A stretch of DNA of 64,000 nt from Nocardiopsis terrae (GTDB lineage: Bacteria > Actinomycetota > Actinomycetes > Streptosporangiales > Streptosporangiaceae). The translations under genes were made by a program, and so were the position numbers. How positions within the stretch are numbered: position 1 is the first letter of the stretch; the number at the start of each line of letters is the position of its first letter. Of the stretch, positions 51,021 through 59,653 are shown piece after piece. The notes under the pieces were generated by a model. It searched no databases, had not been told where the DNA came from, and was given only the letters and a program-made list of their open reading frames with translations. The stretch is taken from NCBI RefSeq assembly GCF_014651695.1, contig NZ_BMXJ01000013.1, positions 1-64,000 of the forward strand. Direction: 5' to 3'.

Positions 51021-53051
51021 TCACCCGATGACGTCAACGGTCTCCAGGGTGTCCGGGTCGATGATGTTGACGTTCCCGTCGGCACCGACCCCGGCGATCA
51101 CCTCGGGGTGGAAGGCGGCGCCCAGGAGCATGGGGTCCTCGTTCCCGGCCAGAAGGTCCTCGCCGGTCTCCACGTCCCACAGGTGGGCACGGCGGATGGT
51201 GCTGCGGTCGGCCGGGTCCTCCTCCCCGGTGGAGTGGTACCAGGCGATGTGCACCAGGCCGCGCTCGGCGTCGGGGGTCAGCGACCTGACGTAGGCGCCG
51301 AAGGGGACCGCGGCGTAGTCGTCCAGGGGGAAGGCGCCCAGCTCGGAGTCGTTCTCCAGGTCGCGCCAGACCACTTCGCCGTTCCTGACGTAGAGCACCT
51401 GGTTCCGTCCGGGGACGGTCGCCATCGTGCGCGAGGCGACGTTGCGGACGGTCTGGAGAGGATCGCCGGTCTCCACGTCCCAGACGGTGATGGTGTCGCT
51501 CCCGGAACCGGCGAGCCTGGTGTCGTCGAGGAAGGCCAGGGAACCGGTGCTCTCCCCGTCGTTGAAGGTCCGCACCAACTCGCCGGTCTCCACGTCCACC
51601 ACCCCGATCGAGTCGTCCCGGTCGACCTCGTACCTGGTGGAAGTGCCCAGAGCCAGCAACCGGCCGTCAGGGCTGAAGGCACTGGCCGACACGGACGTGC
51701 GTTCCCGGCTTCCGTCCGGGCGAGGAGCCGGCTGGGCGCCCAGGTGGTCCTGGGTGCGTCCGGTGGGGACGTCGTAGGTGGTAGCCAGCCGGTAGGGGGG
51801 CCTCTCCTCCCGCTCGGCCTCTTCGACGTCCTCGGCCCGGATGGCCGAGACCCTGCAGCCGACCGGGGAGAACACCGCGTCACGGACCAGGTCCGCCCCC
51901 TCCGCGGGGACGGCGAGCAGTTCACCCTCGCGCCAGTCCCACAGACTGAGCCCGTGGTCGTCCCCGGCCAGGGCCAGCACGTCGCCGTCGGGGGAGAACA
52001 CCGCCTCCCCGGCGTTGAGTTCGCCCTCCCACCCGCCGGGTTCGGAGAAGCCGATCCCGTCCAGGCAGGCCGCGTCGTCCGGGCCGGCGTCCGTCGGGTC
52101 CGAACCCCCGTCCGCGGTGCTCTCCTGGGGCAGCGCGAACAGGCGGTCGTAACCCCAGACGGCGCCGGTGGCCGTGACAAGGGTCAGTACCAGCGCCCCG
52201 GCGGCCAGCCCGATGAACCGGCCCCGGCCGCCGGGCTCGGGAGCGGCGGGTTCTGCGGGCAGGGCCCGGTGCACGGCGACGGCCGAGACATCGATCACCG
52301 AGGCCAGTTCCGGGGGCCAGGGCGCGGCGGAGGCCGTCCCGCCGAGCATGATGACCAGGTCGACCGCACTGGGGCGAAGGTTCGCGTTCTCCTGAAGACA
52401 GGCGTCGACCGCGCCCCGGAGCTGCAGGGGCACCCGGTCCAGGCCGCGGGGCCCTTCGACCCCGCTGGCGGCGAAGCACAGGACCGCTGCCCAGGAGAAC
52501 ACGTCACCCGCCGGGGTACCGCCGCCCTCGGGCGGATCGAACACACCGCCAGCTCCGTCTTGGGCCTCGTGCGAGGGGATCAGGCCGGGGTCGGCCAGCA
52601 GCGCACGGTCGCCGGTCAGCAGAACGCTTTCGGGGGTCAGGGCTCCGTGGGCGCGCTGTGCGGTGTGCAGCGCGGCCAGCCCCTGGGCGGTGGCCAGGGC
52701 GAAGGAGTGCAGGGCGGCGGTCGGGAGTGGTCCGTGGTCCCGGACCAGTCCGTCCAGATCCGTCCCCAGCGGGCGTTCGGTGGCGGCCCACGGGACCGGG
52801 GAGTCCAGGTCGGCGTCGAGCACGGCGGCCACGTGCGGGCCGCCCAGTCCGGACGCGCTCCGCACCCGGTGGGCGAAGGCGGACCGCGAGGTCGGGTCCG
52901 TGGCCTGGGCGGAACGCAGGATGCGCACCCGGACCGGTGGTCTGCCTGGCACTGCCCCGAGGTAGGAGCGGGTGCGGTGGTCCTCGCCCAGCCGGGCCAG
53001 GAGACGGTAGGGGCCCGCGGAGGGCGGGTCGTGCGGGTGCAGGGGGAGCAT
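51021..53051 (-). CDS. Receptor pseudokinase with WD40-like propeller (P2)
   Basis: A 676-residue membrane protein. The kinase-like domain (1-240) has lost catalysis: no glycine loop (LGEDHRTRSY), Arg43 for the ATP-binding Lys, HGA at 135-137 for HRD and DPG at 154-156 for DFG. One helix (280-302) leads to an outer propeller with FSPDGDVLAL and DVETGE-type blades. Cys329 and Cys399 could form a disulfide. Its closest relative is the protein at 59654; each follows a K1-type kinase. A scaffold or regulator role is inferred. Confidence 0.9.
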   Translation of the reverse strand: MLPLHPHDPPSAGPYRLLARLGEDHRTRSYLGAVPGRPPVRVRILRSAQATDPTSRSAFAHRVRSASGLGGPHVAAVLDADLDSPVPWAATERPLGTDLDGLVRDHGPLPTAALHSFALATAQGLAALHTAQRAHGALTPESVLLTGDRALLADPGLIPSHEAQDGAGGVFDPPEGGGTPAGDVFSWAAVLCFAASGVEGPRGLDRVPLQLRGAVDACLQENANLRPSAVDLVIMLGGTASAAPWPPELASVIDVSAVAVHRALPAEPAAPEPGGRGRFIGLAAGALVLTLVTATGAVWGYDRLFALPQESTADGGSDPTDAGPDDAACLDGIGFSEPGGWEGELNAGEAVFSPDGDVLALAGDDHGLSLWDWREGELLAVPAEGADLVRDAVFSPVGCRVSAIRAEDVEEAEREERPPYRLATTYDVPTGRTQDHLGAQPAPRPDGSRERTSVSASAFSPDGRLLALGTSTRYEVDRDDSIGVVDVETGELVRTFNDGESTGSLAFLDDTRLAGSGSDTITVWDVETGDPLQTVRNVASRTMATVPGRNQVLYVRNGEVVWRDLENDSELGAFPLDDYAAVPFGAYVRSLTPDAERGLVHIAWYHSTGEEDPADRSTIRRAHLWDVETGEDLLAGNEDPMLLGAAFHPEVIAGVGADGNVNIIDPDTLETVDVIG

Positions 53052-53073
53052 GGGTCTCGTCAGTCCGTCCGGC

Positions 53074-55176
53074 TCACTCGAAGATGTCGATGGGTTCCAG
53101 GGATACTGCGTCCCGGATCTGGACCTCGTCCACGTCGGGAGGGAGAGTGGCGATGACGTCGCCGTCCGGGTGCACGTCCAGGAGGGCGAAGGGGAGTCCG
53201 TCGTCCTCCGTCTCGGGGGTGACGTCCTCGGCGGTGCGGACGTCCAGTACCCGGTAGCTCAGGGTGGCGCCACCGTTCTCGTCCGCCTCGGTCATGTAGA
53301 AGGCGTAGAGCAGACCGTGTTCGCGGTTCAGCACGACCTTGGCGGTGTCGCCCTCGGGCTGCTCGTCGGCCTCGTAGTAGGTGCCGCCCTCGTCCTGGTT
53401 GACGTCGACGACGAGCGGACCCCTGGGGTGCATCGCGACGACGAGGTCCTCGGTGTAGAAGTCCAGCGCGCGGAAACTGGGGAACGGCAGGTTCCGGGCT
53501 ATGTGCAGTTGCTCCCCGCTGACGGTGTCCCACACCCGGAGGTCGCCCTGGCCGTCCTGGGCGGCCAGTCGGTCGCCGGAGGGGGAGTAGGCGACGCTGT
53601 GGCCGCGGGGACTGTCGGTCTCGTAACGGGTGACGTCCTCGCCGGTGGCCAGGTCCACCGTGTAGACCCCGCCGTTGCTGTCCTGGAAGGTCCGGTCGGC
53701 CATGGCCAGGGCTGTCCCGTCGGGGGAGAAGGCCACGGAGCGGACGTCACGCCCCTCCAGGTGGACGGTGTGCTCCCCGGTCTCCAGGGAGTACACGTGG
53801 GCGCCGTCCTCCGAGCCGTGGGCGAGGAGGCAGTCGTCGGGGCTGAACTCGATCTCCCGGAAGGGGGCGTCGCCGGACAGTTCGATCGCGGCGAGTTCGG
53901 TCCGCTCCCGCCAGTCCCACAGGTGGACGACGTTGTTCTGGAGGTGTACCGCGAGGACCGAGCCGTCGTTGGAGAAGCGGACCGACCCGGCGTCGGAGGG
54001 AACCGCTGGTTCGGGGGCTGCGGCCTCGACGTACTCGGGGGCCAGGTGGACGGTGGGGTCGCACCGCTCACGTAGGGGGGCCTCCGGGCCGGCGCCCTCT
54101 CCCGGCTCCTGTGAACCGCTCTCCTGGGCCGGCCCGGCGTTCTCCTCGTCGGAGCCGAACGGCCCTGTCACAGCCCATACTCCGGCCCCGGCGATCAGGA
54201 CCAGCGCGGTCGCGGCGGCGCCGACCAGGGCGAGGGCGCGGCCACGGCTGTGTCCTCCGGGGACCGGCTGGGTCTCCAGGAAGGCCCGGAGGACGGTGCG
54301 GTGGTCATGCTCGAAGCCGTCCAGAACAGCGACGGCGACCCGTGGCAGCCACGCGCCCGCGGACACTGCGGGCGCCACCGGACCGCCGAGGGCTTGGAGG
54401 GCCTGGTCAGCGGTGGGTCTGCGGGCCGGGTCCTTGTCCAGACAGGCCCTGAGGAGGCCGAGCAGGGACGGCGGTACCCCGTCCAGCTCCGGTTCCTGGT
54501 GGTCGATGCGGTAGATCACGGCCGAAGGGTGGCCGTCACCGAACGGACCCCGCCCGGTGAGGGCGAAAGCCAGGACGGCACCGAGGGCGAACACGTCGGC
54601 GGCCGGGCCGGTCTCCTTCCCGCGGGCGGTCTCCGGGGCGGTGTAGCCGGGGGTCCCGGCGAACTCGGAGGAGCCGCTTGCCGGGGTCTCGTCCATGGCC
54701 CGGGATATCCCGAGGTCGATCACCCGGGGGCCGGTCGCGGCGACCAGGACGTTGCCGGGTTTGAGGTCTCGGTGCACCACCCCGGAGGCGTGCAGGTGGG
54801 TGAGGGTCCGAGCGATCACGCGGCCCAGGTACCGGACGGTGGGTTCGGGCAGGGCACCGATCCGTCGGACCATCTCCTGGAGGGAGGGGCCCAGGACGAA
54901 CTGGGTGGCGAGCCATGGCGAGGGACCGGTGGTGTCGGCGTCCAGGACCCGGGGGAGGTCGCCGCCGGTCACCTGACCGGCCCGGTGGACCTCGTGGGCG
55001 AAGCGCTCGCGGAACTCGGGTTCGTAGGCGAGCTCGGGTCGTACCACTTTGACCGCCACCGGCTGGTCGCCGGGGCCCAGGCCCAGGTGGACGTGGCCCA
55101 TACCGCCGGAGCCCAGCGGGGCGATGATCCGGTAGGGGCCGATTCGGGCGGGGGTTGCGTTGGTCATGGGGTGCAC
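53074..55176 (-). CDS. Receptor Ser/Thr kinase with WD40-like propeller (K1b)
   Basis: A 700-residue one-pass kinase. LGSGGMGHVH is the glycine loop, Lys43 in AVKVV binds ATP, HRDLKPGN (135-142) is catalytic and DLG (154-156) replaces DFG but keeps the metal-binding Asp; GYTAPE is the APE motif. The helix is at 313-335. The outer propeller has a Cys372/Cys449 pair. GTG 55176 gives the same N-terminal length as all paralogues. Most similar to the kinase at 61782. Confidence 0.93.
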   Translation of the reverse strand: MHPMTNATPARIGPYRIIAPLGSGGMGHVHLGLGPGDQPVAVKVVRPELAYEPEFRERFAHEVHRAGQVTGGDLPRVLDADTTGPSPWLATQFVLGPSLQEMVRRIGALPEPTVRYLGRVIARTLTHLHASGVVHRDLKPGNVLVAATGPRVIDLGISRAMDETPASGSSEFAGTPGYTAPETARGKETGPAADVFALGAVLAFALTGRGPFGDGHPSAVIYRIDHQEPELDGVPPSLLGLLRACLDKDPARRPTADQALQALGGPVAPAVSAGAWLPRVAVAVLDGFEHDHRTVLRAFLETQPVPGGHSRGRALALVGAAATALVLIAGAGVWAVTGPFGSDEENAGPAQESGSQEPGEGAGPEAPLRERCDPTVHLAPEYVEAAAPEPAVPSDAGSVRFSNDGSVLAVHLQNNVVHLWDWRERTELAAIELSGDAPFREIEFSPDDCLLAHGSEDGAHVYSLETGEHTVHLEGRDVRSVAFSPDGTALAMADRTFQDSNGGVYTVDLATGEDVTRYETDSPRGHSVAYSPSGDRLAAQDGQGDLRVWDTVSGEQLHIARNLPFPSFRALDFYTEDLVVAMHPRGPLVVDVNQDEGGTYYEADEQPEGDTAKVVLNREHGLLYAFYMTEADENGGATLSYRVLDVRTAEDVTPETEDDGLPFALLDVHPDGDVIATLPPDVDEVQIRDAVSLEPIDIFE

Positions 55177-55183
55177 GGCCGTC

Positions 55184-57247
55184 TCAGTTGATCTCGTTGA
55201 CCACGTCGAGGGTTTCGGGATCGAGGAGGAGCAGGGTGTCGTCGGCGAAGGTGGCGATTACCTCGTCCTCGGGGTGGACGGCGAGGATGTCGACCAGGAG
55301 GGTGTCCCCGGAGACCAGCTCCTCCCCGGTGGTCACGTCCCAGGCCCGGCCACCGGACGGGCCCATGGCGGTGAGGTTCAGCCCGGCGGAGTAGAGGGTC
55401 CGGCCGTCCGATGAGAACTCCATCCACAGGTAGTCGCGTTCGGTCTCGATCTCCTGGACGACCTCGTCCGCCCCGTAGTCGTACACGGCGATGTCCTCGT
55501 CGGGCAGTTCCACGGCCACGACGGGTCCGGCGGGGGAGAAGGCGTACCGGTTCCAGTGCGCCGCGGGCCAGTGGGGTCCCTCCGGCGACGGGGACTCGTC
55601 GCCGAGGTTCTCCACGTCGTACATCGTCACCAAGGGCTCGTTGTACTGCTGCCTGACCATCAGGTACTCGCCGTCGGGGGTGAAGTCGGTACCGACGACC
55701 GGGCCCGTGTGGTCGGTGGAGAACACGACGGTGTCCTCCTCCCAGTCCCACACGTACAGTCGCGGGTCGCCCGGGTGGAAGACGGCCATGGCGACCAGGG
55801 AGCCGTCCGGGCTGATCGAGACGGCTCCGAACTCCTCGATGTCCTCGGGGTCCTCCTCGGCCAGGTCGAAGAGGGCGAGGACCTCCTGGTCGGGGCCGAA
55901 CACGGTCGTGGTGTCGGCGTAGGTACCGGCCATGGTCCCGTCGTCGGCCAGGTCGAAGGTGGAGGGTTTGGGGTCGAACCGGTGCCGGAAATCGCCGCTC
56001 TCCCAGTCCCAGAGGGTCATCGCGTCCGTGGTGTGGACGTACACCCCGGAGCCGTCCGGGGTGAAGGCCATGTCGTTGACGAAGGAGTCGAACCCCGTCT
56101 CCCCGTCCCACTCCCCGTCCGGGTCGTCCTGGCCGCCGGGGGCCTCGCTGGCGTCGGCCCCCTCCCCGGTCGCTCCGCCCTCCTCCTGCCCGGCGGCGCT
56201 GTCGGGGTTCGCGTCGGACCAGGGCTTGAGCACGGCCAGGCCGATGCCCGCCGCGAGGACGAGCGCGGCCGTTCCGGCCCCGGCGGCGATGAGGCCGGTG
56301 CGCCGCTTCTTCGGGGACCGGGGCGCGGCGGCGGTCCAGGAGGGACCGTCGGGGACGGCGTGGACGACCTGCTGTGCCTGCTGCTGGTGGACGTTGATGG
56401 ACTGGTTGATCGGGGTGGGGAGCCAGCCGTGTTCTGCGGGTGGCAGGGGTTGTTCGGAGAGGGTGCGGGCGATCTGGTCGGCGTTGGGTCGTTCGGCGGG
56501 GTCCTTGGCCAGGCAGCGGGTCAGCAGCGGGCGCAGGGCCTCGGGAACCCCGTCCAGGTTCGGATCCGCCCCGACCACCCGGGGGAGGACCTCAGCGGCC
56601 CGGCCGCTGCCGAAGGGGGCCCGGCCGGTGGCGGCGAAGACCACCACTCCGGCGAGGGAGAACACGTCGCTGGCCGGACTGGTCTCGTGGCCCATGACCT
56701 GTTCGGGTGAGGCGTAGGCGGGGGTGCCGAAGGCCTGCCCGGTTTTGGTGAGGACGGTGCCCTCGACGGCGCGGGCGATGCCGAAGTCGATCACCTGGGG
56801 TCCGCGGGGTGAGAGCAGGACGTTGGAGGGTTTGAGGTCGCGGTGCATGAGACCGGCCGAGTGGATGGCCTGGAGGGCGTTGGCCAGTCCCAGGGCGAGG
56901 ACCCGAAGTGAGGGCTCGGGGAAGGGCCCGTGTTCCCGGACGGCTTCCCTGAGGGTGGGGCCGGGCACGTACTCGGTCGCCATCCAGGGGGCCGGTGCGT
57001 GGGCGTCGGCGTCCACCACGTCCGGGGTGAACGGCCCCGTGACCATCTGGGCGGTGCGTACCTCGCGGGCGAAGCGGGCCCGGAACTCCTGGTCCCGGGC
57101 CAGGTCCTCCTTGACCACCTTGAGTGCGGCCAGGCGGCCCTGCGGTGTGCGGACCAGGTACACCTCGCCCATGCCGCCCGCGCCGAGACGGGCGAGGAGC
57201 CGGTGGGGGCCGATGCCGACGGGGTCGGCGGAGGCGAGGGGAAGCAC
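55184..57247 (-). CDS. Receptor Ser/Thr kinase with WD40-like propeller (K2b)
   Basis: A 687-residue one-pass kinase. The complete catalytic set is present: LGAGGMGEVY, Lys43, HRDLKPSN (135-142), DFG (154-156) and YASPEQ. The helix spans about 318-340. The outer domain is a WD40-like propeller without the cysteine pair seen in K1 and P members. It ends with HPEDEVIATFADDTLLLLDPETL. GTG 57247 follows AGGAG. It is nearly identical to the kinase at 57425 through the kinase domain, but the propellers are diverged. Confidence 0.94.
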   Translation of the reverse strand: MLPLASADPVGIGPHRLLARLGAGGMGEVYLVRTPQGRLAALKVVKEDLARDQEFRARFAREVRTAQMVTGPFTPDVVDADAHAPAPWMATEYVPGPTLREAVREHGPFPEPSLRVLALGLANALQAIHSAGLMHRDLKPSNVLLSPRGPQVIDFGIARAVEGTVLTKTGQAFGTPAYASPEQVMGHETSPASDVFSLAGVVVFAATGRAPFGSGRAAEVLPRVVGADPNLDGVPEALRPLLTRCLAKDPAERPNADQIARTLSEQPLPPAEHGWLPTPINQSINVHQQQAQQVVHAVPDGPSWTAAAPRSPKKRRTGLIAAGAGTAALVLAAGIGLAVLKPWSDANPDSAAGQEEGGATGEGADASEAPGGQDDPDGEWDGETGFDSFVNDMAFTPDGSGVYVHTTDAMTLWDWESGDFRHRFDPKPSTFDLADDGTMAGTYADTTTVFGPDQEVLALFDLAEEDPEDIEEFGAVSISPDGSLVAMAVFHPGDPRLYVWDWEEDTVVFSTDHTGPVVGTDFTPDGEYLMVRQQYNEPLVTMYDVENLGDESPSPEGPHWPAAHWNRYAFSPAGPVVAVELPDEDIAVYDYGADEVVQEIETERDYLWMEFSSDGRTLYSAGLNLTAMGPSGGRAWDVTTGEELVSGDTLLVDILAVHPEDEVIATFADDTLLLLDPETLDVVNEIN
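56396..56539. repeat. Tract identical to 58700-58843 (K2b copy)
   Basis: All 144 bases match the K2a gene, including third codon positions, and it lies exactly 2,304 bases before its partner. It encodes the end of the kinase domain and juxtamembrane INQSI segment. Confidence 0.85.
56696..56986. repeat. Tract nearly identical to 59000-59290 (K2b copy)
   Basis: Over 291 bases I count four differences from the K2a copy, again at a constant offset of 2,304 bases. It covers the catalytic and activation segments. Confidence 0.85.
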
Positions 57248-57424
57248 GGGACCGGGCTCCTAACGGTCGTGAGGCGGATGGGGGCGGGAGGTGTGTGGCG
57301 CACGGTGTGACGGTCCGGAGGAGGGATTCGTTCTGGACCGGGTGCGGTGGACGGTTCCCGGGGGCGGCCCCGTTCCGGTGGGCCGTTAGGCCGGTCCGGC
57401 TGGGCGTCTCGTCCGGGGCGGGTC

Positions 57425-59551
57425 TCACCCGGGGAACTCGTGCAGGACCTCGAAGCTCTCGCCGTCCAGGACGAGGAGGCGGTCGTCGCCGGGACCGGGC
57501 GGGATGGTCGCGACCACCGTGCCCTCCGGGTGGAAGGCCACCTGTGAGTAGAGCTGGATCCCCTCTCCGGTCAGCAGGTCCCCGGTGGCGGTGTCCCACA
57601 CCCGGCCGCCCCGGGTGGCGGCGCCCTCCGCACCGCTGGCGGCCAACCGGGACCCGTCCGCGGAGAAGTGGATCTCGTACAGGTCGTTGCCGCCGGTGTC
57701 GGGGGTCTCGAAGGGGGTGGTCTCCCCGTTGTCCAGGTCGTACAGGGCGATGTCCCGGTTGCTGGTCTTGACGGCGAGCAGCGAGGGATCCGTGGGATGG
57801 AAGGCCAGGTACTTCAGGTGGTGCGTCCCGGCCTCCCCGCCCGGCACGGCGGGGAAGCCGTCGTTGGGGAACTCCACCACGGCCTCCTCGGTGGCCAGGT
57901 CCCACACGGTCGACCTTCCGGTGCCCGCGGAGTCGCTGACGGCCAGGAGGGTGGCGTCGGCGTTCAGGTCGGGGTTCCGCGTGTGGCTCTCGGTCGCGAA
58001 CTCGAACCCCACCTCCTCCTTCTCCAGGTCCCACACCTGTACCAGGGGCTCGTTCTCGGCGTCGTTGACCGAGACCGCCACCCGGGTGCCGTCGTCGCTC
58101 AGGTCGGGGCGGTTCCAGTCCTGGAGCTCCGGGTCCTCCAGGTAGTGGGTGATCTCGCGGTCGGGATTCCAGACCACCAGGGCGTCGAGGAAGCCGCCCG
58201 CGATGGTGCCGTTTGCGGCCACGGTCAGGCTGTTGGGCCGTGCGTCGAAGCGGTGGAGTTCCTCGCCGGTCCGCCAGTCCACCTCGACCAGGTGGTCGGT
58301 GCCCGTGACGTACAGGCTCTCCCCGCCAGGGGCGAACGAGACCTCCGTGAGGGTGCCGCCGAAGACGTCGGACGGCCCCGCCGGGGCGTCGTCCGCGGCC
58401 TCGTCCCGCCCGTCACCGTCGGCCTCGGTGGGGGCCACGGCCTCGTCGGCGCCCTGACCGGGCAGGGGGACGGTCGTGAGGAGGCCGAGCGTCCCGGTCA
58501 TCAACACGGTGGCGAGAGCGGCGGCACCGACGATGAGTGCGGTGCGGCCCCGGGTGCCCGGAGGAGGGGTGACCGGGGCGGGGGCGCCGGGAACCCCGGG
58601 AGCGCCCCTGACCGGCGTCCCGTCCGACGCCCGGTCCGTGCCCGGCCCGTCGGCTGGTGCGCCGTCGGCCGCCTCGCGGGTCGCCGACCGGTGTGTCTCG
58701 ATGGACTGGTTGATCGGGGTGGGGAGCCAGCCGTGTTCTGCGGGTGGCAGGGGTTGTTCGGAGAGGGTGCGGGCGATCTGGTCGGCGTTGGGTCGTTCGG
58801 CGGGGTCCTTGGCCAGGCAGCGGGTCAGCAGCGGGCGCAGGGCTTCGGGGACCCCGTCCAGGTCGGGCCCCCCGCGCACGACCCTGGTCAGGAGCGCGGC
58901 GGACTTCCCGGTGCCGAAGGCCGGTCTGCCGGTGGCGGCGAAGACCACCACTCCGGCGAGGGAGAACACGTCGCTGGCCGGACCGACGCCCCGGCCCACG
59001 ACCTGTTCGGGTGAGGCGTAGGCGGGGGTGCCGAAGGCCTGACCGGTTTTGGTGAGGACGGTGCCCTCGACGGCGCGGGCGATGCCGAAGTCGATCACCT
59101 GGGGTCCGCGGGGTGAGAGCAGGACGTTGCCCGGTTTGAGGTCGCGGTGCATGAGACCGGCCGAGTGGATGGCCTGGAGGGCGTTGGCCAGTCCCAGGGC
59201 GAGGACCCGAAGTGAGGGCTCGGGGAAGGGCCCGTGTTCCCGGACGGCTTCCCTGAGGGTGGGGCCGGGCACGTACTCGGTCGCCATCCACGGCACAGCA
59301 CCCTCGGTGTCGGCGCTGAGCACCGCCGGGGTGAAGGGGCCGCGCACGCGCTGGGCGGTGCGTGCCTCGCGGGCGAAGCGGGCCCGGAACCCGGGGTCGT
59401 GTGCGAGCTCTTCCCGGATGACCTTGAGCGCGGCCAGGCCGCCGTCGGGGGTGCGGACGAGGAGTACCTCGCCCATGCCTCCTTCACCGAGCCGGGACAG
59501 CACCTGGTGGGGGCCGACGTGTTCCGGGTCGGCGGACGACAGGGGAGGCAC
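57425..59551 (-). CDS. Receptor Ser/Thr kinase with WD40-like propeller (K2a)
   Basis: A 708-residue one-pass kinase, tandem duplicate of the one at 55184. LGEGGMGEVL, Lys43, HRDLKPGN (135-142), DFG (154-156) and YASPEQ are intact. A longer Pro/Gly-rich juxtamembrane stretch leads to the helix at about 337-360. The propeller (FSADGSRLAASG, FHPEGTVVATI) differs from that of K2b, so the ligands may differ. GTG 59551 has GGAG upstream. The intergenic region to K2b is 177 bases. Confidence 0.94.
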   Translation of the reverse strand: MPPLSSADPEHVGPHQVLSRLGEGGMGEVLLVRTPDGGLAALKVIREELAHDPGFRARFAREARTAQRVRGPFTPAVLSADTEGAVPWMATEYVPGPTLREAVREHGPFPEPSLRVLALGLANALQAIHSAGLMHRDLKPGNVLLSPRGPQVIDFGIARAVEGTVLTKTGQAFGTPAYASPEQVVGRGVGPASDVFSLAGVVVFAATGRPAFGTGKSAALLTRVVRGGPDLDGVPEALRPLLTRCLAKDPAERPNADQIARTLSEQPLPPAEHGWLPTPINQSIETHRSATREAADGAPADGPGTDRASDGTPVRGAPGVPGAPAPVTPPPGTRGRTALIVGAAALATVLMTGTLGLLTTVPLPGQGADEAVAPTEADGDGRDEAADDAPAGPSDVFGGTLTEVSFAPGGESLYVTGTDHLVEVDWRTGEELHRFDARPNSLTVAANGTIAGGFLDALVVWNPDREITHYLEDPELQDWNRPDLSDDGTRVAVSVNDAENEPLVQVWDLEKEEVGFEFATESHTRNPDLNADATLLAVSDSAGTGRSTVWDLATEEAVVEFPNDGFPAVPGGEAGTHHLKYLAFHPTDPSLLAVKTSNRDIALYDLDNGETTPFETPDTGGNDLYEIHFSADGSRLAASGAEGAATRGGRVWDTATGDLLTGEGIQLYSQVAFHPEGTVVATIPPGPGDDRLLVLDGESFEVLHEFPG
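58700..58843. repeat. Tract identical to 56396-56539 (K2a copy)
   Basis: Partner of the K2b tract; 144 identical bases flanked by clearly diverged sequence on both sides. Confidence 0.85.
59000..59290. repeat. Tract nearly identical to 56696-56986 (K2a copy)
   Basis: Partner of the K2b tract, with one change near the activation segment and three adjacent ones at the HRDLKP(G/S)N codon. Confidence 0.85.
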
Positions 59552-59653
59552 GTGTGTTCAGCTCCTCGAGGTGGGGACCGGATACCAGTCTGCCCGGTTT
59601 CGCGGGGATTCCGGCCCGGGCCCGGGCCGTCCGGCGGGCACCCCGCTCCGCTG

